Below, in pieces: positions 27,220 through 35,116 of a stretch of DNA of 64,000 bases. The stretch is from Halobacteriovoraceae bacterium (GTDB lineage: Bacteria; Bdellovibrionota; Bacteriovoracia; Bacteriovoracales; Bacteriovoracaceae): positions 496,001 through 560,000 of the forward strand of contig JACKAJ010000016.1 of assembly GCA_020635135.1 (NCBI GenBank), read 5' to 3'. The translations under genes and the position numbers were made by a program. The first letter of the stretch is position 1. The number at the start of each line of letters is the position of its first letter. The notes beneath the pieces were generated by a model, which searched no databases, had not been told where the DNA came from, and worked only from the letters and a program-made list of their open reading frames with translations.

Positions 27220-28125
27220 ATGAATGTCGATGAAACTCAAAAAGGCTATGGGTATGCCGTCACTAGTTTTTTTCTCTGGGGAATGTTTCCACTATTCTGG
27301 AGATTACTCCAAGCAATCGATTCCATCCAACTAACTTGTTTTCGCATTCTTCTTGTGACACTCACATCCTTAATTCTCATTTATATTGCAGCCCCTAATT
27401 ACTCTGCTTTCAAAAAAGTCTTTTGGATTAGTCGTCAACATTTCATGAGACTTATGCTTTCAAGTTTCCTTATCGGAATCAATTGGTTCACCTTTGTCTA
27501 TGCCGTCAACAGCCACCAAGTTATCCAGGCCAGTCTCGGTTATTTTACAAGTCCTTTACTGAGTGCATTTTTAGGAATTTTTTTCCTTAAAGAGAAATTA
27601 AAAAATATTCAATGGATCTCAATTTTTCTTTTCATCATGAGTCTCGTTATCCTGTCTTGGAACCTTACAACACTTCCCTGGATTGCACTTAGTCTTGCGA
27701 GTACATTTTCTATTTATGGGCTTATAAAAAAACACATCCCTTTTTCCCCCAGACTTTCACTCTTTTATGAAGCCTTAATATTAAGCCCACTCTGTTTAGT
27801 TTATACCTTTTATTATGATGGCTTTTCACAATTGACGAATCTTCCTATAACGACGCTCATTATTCTTGTCTGTGGAGGCCCCGTTTCTTATCTTCCCCTT
27901 CATTTTTTTTCTAAAGCAGCTCAGCGAATTCCTCTGTCTGTTCTTGGAATTTTGCAGTACATCGCCCCTATTTTTCAATTTTCAACAGGGCGATTTGTAT
28001 ACGGAGAACCCTTTAGTTCCAGACAATTAACAGCCTATTCATTAGTTTGGCTTGGCATCATTCTCTTTACAACTCCTCAGATAATTTCTAGATTGAAGCC
28101 AAGGAAAAAAACACAAACTCTATGA
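27220..28125 (+). CDS. rarD: EamA/RarD family transporter
   Basis: A 301-residue membrane protein with about ten helices. The opening GYGYAVTSFFLWGMFPLFWR and the segment SHQVIQASLGYFTSPLLS are characteristic of the RarD (chloramphenicol-sensitive) branch of the EamA/DMT transporters. I start at ATG 27220, one nt after the stop of the ABC ATPase gene; the longer frame back to 27118 overlaps that gene by 100 nt and is unlikely. The substrate is unknown. Its stop overlaps the lipA start. Confidence 0.85.
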   Translation: MNVDETQKGYGYAVTSFFLWGMFPLFWRLLQAIDSIQLTCFRILLVTLTSLILIYIAAPNYSAFKKVFWISRQHFMRLMLSSFLIGINWFTFVYAVNSHQVIQASLGYFTSPLLSAFLGIFFLKEKLKNIQWISIFLFIMSLVILSWNLTTLPWIALSLASTFSIYGLIKKHIPFSPRLSLFYEALILSPLCLVYTFYYDGFSQLTNLPITTLIILVCGGPVSYLPLHFFSKAAQRIPLSVLGILQYIAPIFQFSTGRFVYGEPFSSRQLTAYSLVWLGIILFTTPQIISRLKPRKKTQTL

Positions 28126-29033
28126 AAACTTACGAAATCTCCAAACAAAAACCTACCTGGGTTAAATCAAATATTCCGAAAGGCGATGGTTATCGCGAAG
28201 TTAAGGAAAATCTCCGCGCCAAAGGACTCTACACAGTTTGTGAAGAAGCTAAATGTCCTAATCTCTCGGAGTGTTGGAAAGATAAAACGGCAACGATTAT
28301 GATCTTAGGTGATACCTGTACGCGAGCTTGCAAATTTTGCCATGTCAAAACAGGAAATCCGAAAGGTTTTATCAATCCCATGGAAGTAGAAAACTCATCG
28401 CTCATGGTTGGCATCATGAACCTCAATTATGTTGTTATCACCAGCGTGGATCGCGATGACATTTCTGATTATGGTGCAAATCACTTTGCTAATGTCGTAA
28501 AAAAAATAAAAATTGAACACCCTAATACTAAAGTTGAAGTTCTCGTCCCCGATTTTAATGCTGAAGAATCTCCCATGCATACTTTGGCCCGGAGTGAGCC
28601 TTTTGTGATTGCTCAAAATATGGAAACAGTAAAGCGACTAACTCATGTGGTGAGAGATCCAAGAGCAGGCTATGAAAAAACTTTGCGCTGTTTGCAATTT
28701 TATAAAGACAACTATCCAACGATTACGACCAAAACAAGTCTAATGGTTGGTTTGGGTGAAACATTTGAAGAAATTTATGAAACACTTATCGACCTTAGAA
28801 ATGTTGGCGTGGATATTGTAACTTTTGGGCAATACCTTCAGCCAAGTCAAAAACATCTTTCAGTAGAAAAATTCTATACGCCGATCGAATTTGATGAACT
28901 AAAGCGTCTAGCCTACAGGCTTCGTTTTAAATTTGTAGCCTCAGGTCCCATGGTTCGAAGTTCCTACAAAGCTGCTGATTATTTAAAATATCTTGAACAA
29001 AATGAAAGACCTCAAATCTCAAATGAACTATAA
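28122..29033 (+). CDS. lipA: Lipoyl synthase LipA
   Basis: LipA is a radical-SAM enzyme that inserts two sulfurs into octanoyl groups on lipoyl domains. The 303-residue protein has the auxiliary cluster cysteines in CEEAKCPNLSECW (about 41-53) and the radical-SAM motif CTRACKFC (about 66-73), plus the C-terminal RSSY motif whose serine is the auxiliary-cluster ligand. It is followed by lipB, with overlapping reading frames, giving the complete de novo lipoylation pair. Confidence 0.96.
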   Translation: MKTYEISKQKPTWVKSNIPKGDGYREVKENLRAKGLYTVCEEAKCPNLSECWKDKTATIMILGDTCTRACKFCHVKTGNPKGFINPMEVENSSLMVGIMNLNYVVITSVDRDDISDYGANHFANVVKKIKIEHPNTKVEVLVPDFNAEESPMHTLARSEPFVIAQNMETVKRLTHVVRDPRAGYEKTLRCLQFYKDNYPTITTKTSLMVGLGETFEEIYETLIDLRNVGVDIVTFGQYLQPSQKHLSVEKFYTPIEFDELKRLAYRLRFKFVASGPMVRSSYKAADYLKYLEQNERPQISNEL

Positions 29034-29751
29034 TACTTGGGAGGACTTTGCTTCCTTTTTTCCAAGCGACTTTAGTATTGAACACCAAGAACAGAATACG
29101 ATTCTTCAATGCTGGAACTGGCCCTATTCGGATTACCTTGCTTTTATCGACCAAGCTTTTCCCTTTATCAAAGAAAAAAATCCTGCTCGACTTATCATCT
29201 TCTGCTCTCACCCCTATTGTTTTACTCATGGCCGAGGACTGCAGCGAGATAGTACGGATCAATTAGTGGAATTTGACCTAGGTGCAGCGAGTAAGCTTCC
29301 TTATCCTTTTTTTGAAATAAAGCGAGGAGGAGGATTAACTTACCACTATCCTGGACAGATCATTATTTACCCCCTTTTCGAAGTGACTCGTTATAAAACA
29401 AGCCTTCAAAAAGTTATGATCAGGATGCTTCAGGCAACACAAAAATCTTTAGAACAAATGAGTGACTTAAGAAATCTTAGCTACAAAAACAAACTCTTAG
29501 GTCTCTGGTTAGACAACCAATACAAAATTGCTTCAATTGGGATGAATCTCGAGCACTTTGTCACTTCCCACGGTCTTGCTCTTAATTTTTTTGATGATCA
29601 AGAATTTTTTAAAACGATTAAGATGATGAACCCCTGTGGAATTAACGGTGAAGTTTATCAATCTTTCGAACGCCTGGTTAGTCAAAAACTTTCGCTTGCT
29701 TCTAGGCAAGATTTTCTTGAAAAATTCTTAAATAACTTAAAGTTCAGCTGA
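29023..29751 (+). CDS. lipB: Octanoyltransferase LipB
   Basis: LipB transfers octanoate from ACP to lipoyl-dependent enzymes. Family motifs are present: KRGGGLTYHYPGQ, the catalytic lysine in KIASIGM and the catalytic cysteine in NPCGINGEVY. The start is uncertain: ATG 29023 overlaps the lipA end by 11 nt and gives 242 residues, while ATG 29002 or TTG 28993 would lengthen it by 7-10 residues; none has a good ribosome site. The stop overlaps the end of the convergent lipoprotein gene by 15 nt. Confidence 0.88.
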   Translation: MNYNTWEDFASFFPSDFSIEHQEQNTILQCWNWPYSDYLAFIDQAFPFIKEKNPARLIIFCSHPYCFTHGRGLQRDSTDQLVEFDLGAASKLPYPFFEIKRGGGLTYHYPGQIIIYPLFEVTRYKTSLQKVMIRMLQATQKSLEQMSDLRNLSYKNKLLGLWLDNQYKIASIGMNLEHFVTSHGLALNFFDDQEFFKTIKMMNPCGINGEVYQSFERLVSQKLSLASRQDFLEKFLNNLKFS

Positions 29752-30645
29752 AAATTCTGTTTCCAAAATTTTTAATAATTTAGAATTTAAATAACACTGA
29801 GTTGTTTTGCTATTAAAAAGATAAGGATTTTTACCAAGTCCCATTCGTGGGAATGAAATCTCACTCAGAGCTCGCACACATTCAAAGTGTTTGCCTAATT
29901 TATTGGTTAATTCCAACCCCTCACAGTCTTGGTCAAGAAATAACTTAAAAACTATTTTAGCATTTTCATTTCTATATTTCTCGCCATCGAAACCAGGTGT
30001 TTTTTTAGCTTTTTCAGCCAAACTTGCTAAATTTAAAAGCTCTTCACCTGGAACTTCTTTTTCAAATGCAATAATTTTACTTTTACGATCCAAAACCTTT
30101 ACTACAACAAAAGATTCATAAAGAATTTCTGAAATTCCCGTAATCCCAGTCCACTTATTGTACGTTTGAAATGCTGACCAGCCACTGAGAATATTTATAT
30201 CTTCATCTGACTCAAAAATATTCAATTGCATGGCCCAACGTTGAAAATAATTTTGATAATAAGAAAGAGGTATTAAGTCTTTTCCCATATCTCTTTCACA
30301 ATAGAGATCCGGATTAATGAAACTTCGATAGTTATAACTTGATTTTCTTGGAAAAGAATAGAGACTCTCCAGATCGACTTCAGATATAGGCAATGTTGGA
30401 GAATTAAGAGTTTCAAGATTATTGCTATCTTCAACTCTATCGTTATTAGTGGTTTGATTTTCTTTTGTTTTCTTTTTTTGACTACGTTCTATCAAAACGG
30501 GAGGTGCAGGCTGCTTGTACCTCCCTTCTATCTGATCAAGCGTAGGAATTCCTGTTCCATTGATCAAATTTTTATCCTTATCTTTTTGGCTACAAGATAA
30601 TAGAAATGAGAGTATAAAAAGTGACATCATTGATTGCTTCATCAT
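29737..30645 (-). CDS. Lipoprotein of unknown function
   Basis: A 302-residue predicted lipoprotein: a short signal peptide ends in the lipobox LLSC, about residue 17 from ATG 30645. A lysine/asparagine-rich linker (about 20-85) precedes a folded domain with several tyrosine/tryptophan-rich segments and C-terminal cysteines (about residues 240-290). I recognise no family. The longer frame to 30684 lacks a signal-like N-terminus. It converges on and overlaps lipB and is divergent from maf. Confidence 0.65.
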   Translation of the reverse strand: MMKQSMMSLFILSFLLSCSQKDKDKNLINGTGIPTLDQIEGRYKQPAPPVLIERSQKKKTKENQTTNNDRVEDSNNLETLNSPTLPISEVDLESLYSFPRKSSYNYRSFINPDLYCERDMGKDLIPLSYYQNYFQRWAMQLNIFESDEDINILSGWSAFQTYNKWTGITGISEILYESFVVVKVLDRKSKIIAFEKEVPGEELLNLASLAEKAKKTPGFDGEKYRNENAKIVFKLFLDQDCEGLELTNKLGKHFECVRALSEISFPRMGLGKNPYLFNSKTTQCYLNSKLLKILETEFSAEL

Positions 30646-30776
30646 GGCGGCACTATAATGCAATTTGACTGTCTGAATCAGCATAATTCCGTCACATTGT
30701 AATAATTATAGGATCTTATATTTTATTTTATCTCGCACTGGCCACACTCTTTTCAATGTTTTAAAACCAAATTCTT

Positions 30777-31364
30777 ATGAAAAACAAAATAATTCTTGCC
30801 AGCAATTCTCCTTATAAGAGAGCCCTTTTAGGGAAACTTGGAATTCCATTTACTGCCGTAAAGCCTTCGTTCAACGAAGAGTGTTATGATAAAAACCCCA
30901 ATCACGATCACCGTGAATTGTCATTGCAATTAGCCTATTTAAAGGGTGAAAGTCTCGTCGATGGATCGAGCATTGTTATCAGTGCTGATCAACTTTGTTC
31001 TTTTGAAAACGAAATTTTGAGCAAACCAGGGAATCATGCTACGGCTATTAAACATCTCAAAAAGCTACAAGGCAAAACCCATAAGCTCATAACTTCCTAT
31101 TGTCTTTTTCACAGTGATGGAGTGATCAAGAGAACAGATATCACGACACTGACCATGAAAAAAATGAGTGATCAAGAAATTGAAGACTATCTCAAACTCG
31201 ATACCCCCTATGATTGTGCTGGAGCATACAAAATTGAAGAAGCGGGCATCGCTCTATTTGATAATATTTTGTGTGATGACTTTACGGCCATTATGGGATT
31301 GCCATTAATTCAACTTTCTCAAGATCTTAAATCATTGGGAGTCGAGCTATGGAAACCCCTATAA
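30777..31364 (+). CDS. Maf family nucleotide pyrophosphatase
   Basis: A 195-residue Maf/HAM1-fold protein with the N-terminal ILASNSPYKRALL, the ISADQLCSFENEILSKP segment carrying the catalytic aspartate, and a C-terminal AGAYKIEEAG region. The sequence is closer to the YceF group, which hydrolyses m7GTP, than to the YhdE (dTTP/UTP) group; this assignment is tentative. It overlaps queC by 16 nt. Confidence 0.88.
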   Translation: MKNKIILASNSPYKRALLGKLGIPFTAVKPSFNEECYDKNPNHDHRELSLQLAYLKGESLVDGSSIVISADQLCSFENEILSKPGNHATAIKHLKKLQGKTHKLITSYCLFHSDGVIKRTDITTLTMKKMSDQEIEDYLKLDTPYDCAGAYKIEEAGIALFDNILCDDFTAIMGLPLIQLSQDLKSLGVELWKPL

Positions 31365-32071
31365 AAAAAGATACTATCGTCGTCCACTCCGGTGGAATGG
31401 ACTCAAGCCTCTGTCTCGCACTGGCCATTAAAGAGTACGGTTCCCCAAGTGTTTTAAGTCTCAGTTTTGATTATGGTCAAAGACATAGTAACGAATTGGA
31501 AGCCTCTAAACGCCTTTGCCAAAAATGGGGTGTTGATCACTATGTTATTCCCATTAGTTTTTTGAATAAAATCACTCACAATTCCCTTACTCATCACAAT
31601 ATCGATATTATTCACGGAGATAAAAACACACCTCCCAATAGTTTAGTGCTTGGACGCAATGGTTTAATGGCAAGAATAGCCGCCATCCATGCCCAGTCCT
31701 TAGGCGCCAATCACATTTATCTTGGAGTCATCGAACTTGAAGAAGCGAACTCAGGTTATCGCGATTGTAATAGGCGATACTATGATCTTTTAGAGCAAAT
31801 TTTTCGAATTGATTTTGGAAATGATGAATTTAAAATCCATACACCTCTTGTCTTTATGACAAAAAAACAAACGATGGAATTAGGTCATGAGCTTGGAGTT
31901 CTTGATTTATTACTAGAAAATACCATCAGTTGTTATGAAGGTCTTTCTAAGGAGGGGTGCCAGAAATGCCCTGCTTGTCTTTTGAGAAACCAGGGAATAC
32001 TAGATTTTGCTAACAATAACCCTCATTTTACAGTCTCTTATTTAGATAAAATAAAAAATTTACAAGCTTAA
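31349..32071 (+). CDS. queC: 7-cyano-7-deazaguanine synthase QueC
   Basis: QueC makes preQ0, the precursor of queuosine in tRNA. The 240-residue protein has the PP-loop SGGMDSSLCLALA (about 14-26) for ATP binding and a C-terminal zinc site CQKCPACLLRNQG with an upstream cysteine in SCYEG. The start overlaps maf by 16 nt. No other queuosine genes are in the window. Confidence 0.93.
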   Translation: METPIKKDTIVVHSGGMDSSLCLALAIKEYGSPSVLSLSFDYGQRHSNELEASKRLCQKWGVDHYVIPISFLNKITHNSLTHHNIDIIHGDKNTPPNSLVLGRNGLMARIAAIHAQSLGANHIYLGVIELEEANSGYRDCNRRYYDLLEQIFRIDFGNDEFKIHTPLVFMTKKQTMELGHELGVLDLLLENTISCYEGLSKEGCQKCPACLLRNQGILDFANNNPHFTVSYLDKIKNLQA

Positions 32072-32107
32072 TTGCTACCGACGGCACGCCATGTTATAAG
32101 CAACTCC

Positions 32108-33145
32108 ATGGTTAAACTTGCATTTTTTTCATTCTTGTTCTCATTTATTAACCACACCTTTTCCCAAGATTCTAATCCCTTCCAAACTCGGTACTCTAAG
32201 AGAAATACTGTCTATGCTCTGGGAGACATTCATGGAAATTTTGAACTCGTAAAACGGGCTCTACTAACTGGAAAATTGGTAGATAAAAAACTTAATTGGA
32301 CCGGAGGTAAAGCTACTTTTGTTCAAGTTGGAGATATTCTGGATCGCGGAGACGATGAAAAGAAAATAATCGATTTTTTTGAAAAACTCACTACTCAAGC
32401 ACAAAAAGCAGGAGGTGAAGTTATTATTCTCAATGGTAATCATGAAGTGATGAATGTTTCGCTCGATTTTCGAAGCACTGGACCAAGAGGTTTTAAAAAT
32501 TTTCGTCACTTTTATCGAACAAGAATTCACGATAGTGAAATTGAACATATCGATTCAGTTCCTCGTTCTCAACGAGGAAGGATTGTCGCTTTTCGTCCCG
32601 GAGGACCTTACGCAAAAATTTTGGCCAAAAGAAACTCAATTCTCATTCTTGGCGAGACGCTTTATGTTCATGGAGGAGTTTCTCTCGAAGACATCGACTA
32701 CGGTCTTAATAATATCAACAGAGACATTAGTGAATGGATGAGTGGAAAAAAAATATTTGAAATTCCAGAAATAAAAAAACGTTACCCTATTACTCAAGGC
32801 AATATCTTACCAGTTGAAATCCAAAGCTCCCTTCTTAATCGTGAATATTCTTTAATCGAAAGTGACCTTCCCCAAGAAGATTTACGCTGTCAAAAACTTC
32901 AAAGAATTCTTGATAGACTCAATCTTAAAAGAATGGTTGTCGCCCACACTGTTCAATACGATGTCATTACATCAACTTGTGATAAAAAAATTTGGAGAAT
33001 AGATACAGGTCTTTGGGGAGTCGATCTTGTTAAAGAATCTCCCATTCAATTAAAACAATCTAGAGCGGCTAAAAATGAAAAATATAAAGTAAAAATTTTA
33101 AAAATTATTGATGATCAAGAACCGCAGATCATTGTCGAAGATTAA
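32108..33145 (+). CDS. Secreted calcineurin-like phosphatase (Shewanella-like type)
   Basis: The protein has a signal peptide (residues 1-20) and a metallophosphoesterase core with the motifs GDIHG, GDILDRGDD, GNHEVMN, and later VAHTVQ and HGG that hold two metal ions. This order and the inserted regions match the Shewanella-like protein phosphatases (SLP). It is predicted to act in the periplasm. ATG 32108 is chosen because the signal peptide begins there; a frame from TTG 32072 adds 12 polar residues. It ends 8 nt before the convergent acidic protein gene. Confidence 0.83.
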   Translation: MVKLAFFSFLFSFINHTFSQDSNPFQTRYSKRNTVYALGDIHGNFELVKRALLTGKLVDKKLNWTGGKATFVQVGDILDRGDDEKKIIDFFEKLTTQAQKAGGEVIILNGNHEVMNVSLDFRSTGPRGFKNFRHFYRTRIHDSEIEHIDSVPRSQRGRIVAFRPGGPYAKILAKRNSILILGETLYVHGGVSLEDIDYGLNNINRDISEWMSGKKIFEIPEIKKRYPITQGNILPVEIQSSLLNREYSLIESDLPQEDLRCQKLQRILDRLNLKRMVVAHTVQYDVITSTCDKKIWRIDTGLWGVDLVKESPIQLKQSRAAKNEKYKVKILKIIDDQEPQIIVED

Positions 33146-33153
33146 GATGTGTC

Positions 33154-33699
33154 CTAGTAGTCATTTTCCTTGAGGCTTCTCAACTCATCGTCAATTTCTT
33201 CCTCTGCACGCTGAAGACCTTCTGGGTAATCATCTTCATCATAATCGGAATCAAACTCGTCATTATTGCGAATGGCACTCATTTTAGATTTAATCATCTC
33301 TGAAACTTCTGGATTTTCATCACGATAGTAATCATCGTCAACATCTGAGGCACGATAATCATTTTCCTGTTCACGATATTCTTCTTCACGAGAATAGTCG
33401 CTTGCTTCAACTGGCTCACTTTCAGCTTGGACTTCATTCATTTCAACGTTCGGTTCACTATGGAAGGCCTGTTTGAGATCAACATTGCCTCTGTTTTCAA
33501 TTTCTTTATTCTCTTCAATGTTTTCTTCTGTATAGTACTCTTCTTCGTCTTCAATTCCTTGAGCACCTTGAATGACTTTCTTGGTTAATGTCCCTATTTT
33601 TTCTGTTGCTTTGGTAGCCGTGTTCTCTTCACCCGTAAAATAATAAAAGCCATAGCCAATCGAAATAACCAAAACGATATAGTACAATAAATTCTTCAC
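33154..33699 (-). CDS. Membrane-anchored acidic Asp/Glu/Tyr-rich protein
   Basis: A 181-residue protein with one N-terminal transmembrane helix (about 3-21) followed by a long, very acidic, low-complexity tail rich in Glu, Asp, Asn and Tyr (for example DYDEDDYPEG). I recognise no family. GTG 33699 has an AAGGAGAGG ribosome site at good spacing; TTG 33702 is directly upstream. The tail is predicted to be disordered and could bind cations or basic proteins. A good promoter lies at 33753-33781, so it is probably monocistronic. Confidence 0.65.
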   Translation of the reverse strand: MKNLLYYIVLVISIGYGFYYFTGEENTATKATEKIGTLTKKVIQGAQGIEDEEEYYTEENIEENKEIENRGNVDLKQAFHSEPNVEMNEVQAESEPVEASDYSREEEYREQENDYRASDVDDDYYRDENPEVSEMIKSKMSAIRNNDEFDSDYDEDDYPEGLQRAEEEIDDELRSLKENDY

Positions 33700-33752
33700 C
33701 AACCTCTCCTTCTCGGCCTAGATCTTTTTATAGAGTCCAAAAAACAAACCTC

Positions 33753-33781
33753 AATCTAGGAGATTTCATTGCAGTGGTCAA
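33753..33781 (-). promoter_or_regulatory. Promoter of the acidic membrane protein gene
   Basis: On the minus strand TTGACC (33776-33781), a 17-nt spacer and TAGATT (33753-33758). A second candidate -10, TATAAA, lies about 20 nt closer to the gene. Confidence 0.45.
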
Positions 33782-33805
33782 ATTGTCTCAATTTCCCACT
33801 CTTTT

Positions 33806-35116
33806 TTACAGATGCATGAACCCATGAGGGAAAAAATGACACTCAGGGTCGTTTTTTCGTTTCAACTTCCGGAAGGTTTTCTTGACTTCCTCACTCCAAA
33901 ATTGACCCATAAATTTTTGCTTGAGTAGTCCAATACCATGCTCAGCAAATGGGGATCCCCCCAGTTTCTTAATTTCACGATAAAAGGCTTCAAGGTCTTG
34001 AACGCAACTTGCTCGCTCAGATTGGTTCGCGGGCATAAAATTAAAATGGAGGTGGCAGTCCCCAAAATGCCCGAACAATTGATACGCGACATTTTTTTTA
34101 GAAAACTCTCGATACAGTGATAATAGTTTTCCAAAATTAGCCACGGTGGTCTGGACATCTGTTCCCACTTTGGCCATGCGATTGCGGCTGTTTCTTTCTT
34201 GGATATTTCGAGGGATTTCAACTCGAATTTTTTGAAATTTGACTTCGTCAATTTGGAATATTTTTTCAGGGTCTAAATCACTTAACTCTTCAAGGAGGTC
34301 TTCATAAATTTTTTCAAAAACTTCATCTTTAACCTCAAGAAAGATTGCATCACAATTGTTTCCAATTGGCTTCTCTAAGACTGCTAAAGATTGTGAATCC
34401 AGAAGTTCACAAGAAATAATTTCTCCTCTTCGAGGTTGAACAAATTGCAGAAGTTTCAAATGCTGTTCATCATTTTCTTCCCATCGAGGGAGGAGAATAA
34501 AAAGGACTTGAGTTTTTACCAGTGGAGTTACTTGAATCGTTGCTGATGTTACAACTCCTAATTGCCCTTCAGTTCCAACCATCAAATCCGTTTGTCTTTC
34601 CAATCTTGGAAAAGGAGCATTTTTAAAGCTGCGATAAACTTCATATTCTTTTTGATATTTTTCAAAACCTTCTATTTTTTTCTGACTATCAAGGAAAACT
34701 CTCTCCCCTTTATAGTTAAGATAAGTACAAGAAATAATATGATCGCGATAAGTTCCATAGCCAAAGCAGTGTTCACCTGTACAAGATGTTGCAACTCCGG
34801 CAAGCATCGCCGCAGTCTTATCTGTCGGAGAAGTCTTAATCTTACAACCTTTATCGGCTAAATAGTGATCGGCATCTTCCCAGGTTACTGGCCCTTCAAT
34901 AAAAAGTTCATTGCCATTTAGCTTTATTTTTTTAGGAAGACTTCCCAATTCACCAATCGTAATTGTCCCAGCATCTTCAGTGTAATATTCTGCAATCTGG
35001 TCATAAGGAATAACTGTTGATGTCCGAGAACTCACATAAATAGTTGGGTGACCTTCCAAAATATTGCGTTGGACTTCTTCTTGAGATTGAAAGTGTTTTA
35101 TCTTTATTTGGGCCAT
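33806..35116 (-). CDS. FAD-linked oxidase, glycolate/lactate oxidase type
   Basis: A 436-residue flavoprotein of the vanillyl-alcohol oxidase fold. The N-terminal FAD_binding_4 domain (about 1-215) includes the PTDKTAAMLAGVATSCTG segment. The C-terminal FAD-oxidase_C domain has the metal/substrate motifs GHFGDCHLHFN and AEHGIGLLK, as in GlcD and D-lactate dehydrogenases. The exact 2-hydroxy acid substrate is not predictable. It begins 1 nt after leuS, and the two are probably co-transcribed. Confidence 0.8.
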   Translation of the reverse strand: MAQIKIKHFQSQEEVQRNILEGHPTIYVSSRTSTVIPYDQIAEYYTEDAGTITIGELGSLPKKIKLNGNELFIEGPVTWEDADHYLADKGCKIKTSPTDKTAAMLAGVATSCTGEHCFGYGTYRDHIISCTYLNYKGERVFLDSQKKIEGFEKYQKEYEVYRSFKNAPFPRLERQTDLMVGTEGQLGVVTSATIQVTPLVKTQVLFILLPRWEENDEQHLKLLQFVQPRRGEIISCELLDSQSLAVLEKPIGNNCDAIFLEVKDEVFEKIYEDLLEELSDLDPEKIFQIDEVKFQKIRVEIPRNIQERNSRNRMAKVGTDVQTTVANFGKLLSLYREFSKKNVAYQLFGHFGDCHLHFNFMPANQSERASCVQDLEAFYREIKKLGGSPFAEHGIGLLKQKFMGQFWSEEVKKTFRKLKRKNDPECHFFPHGFMHL

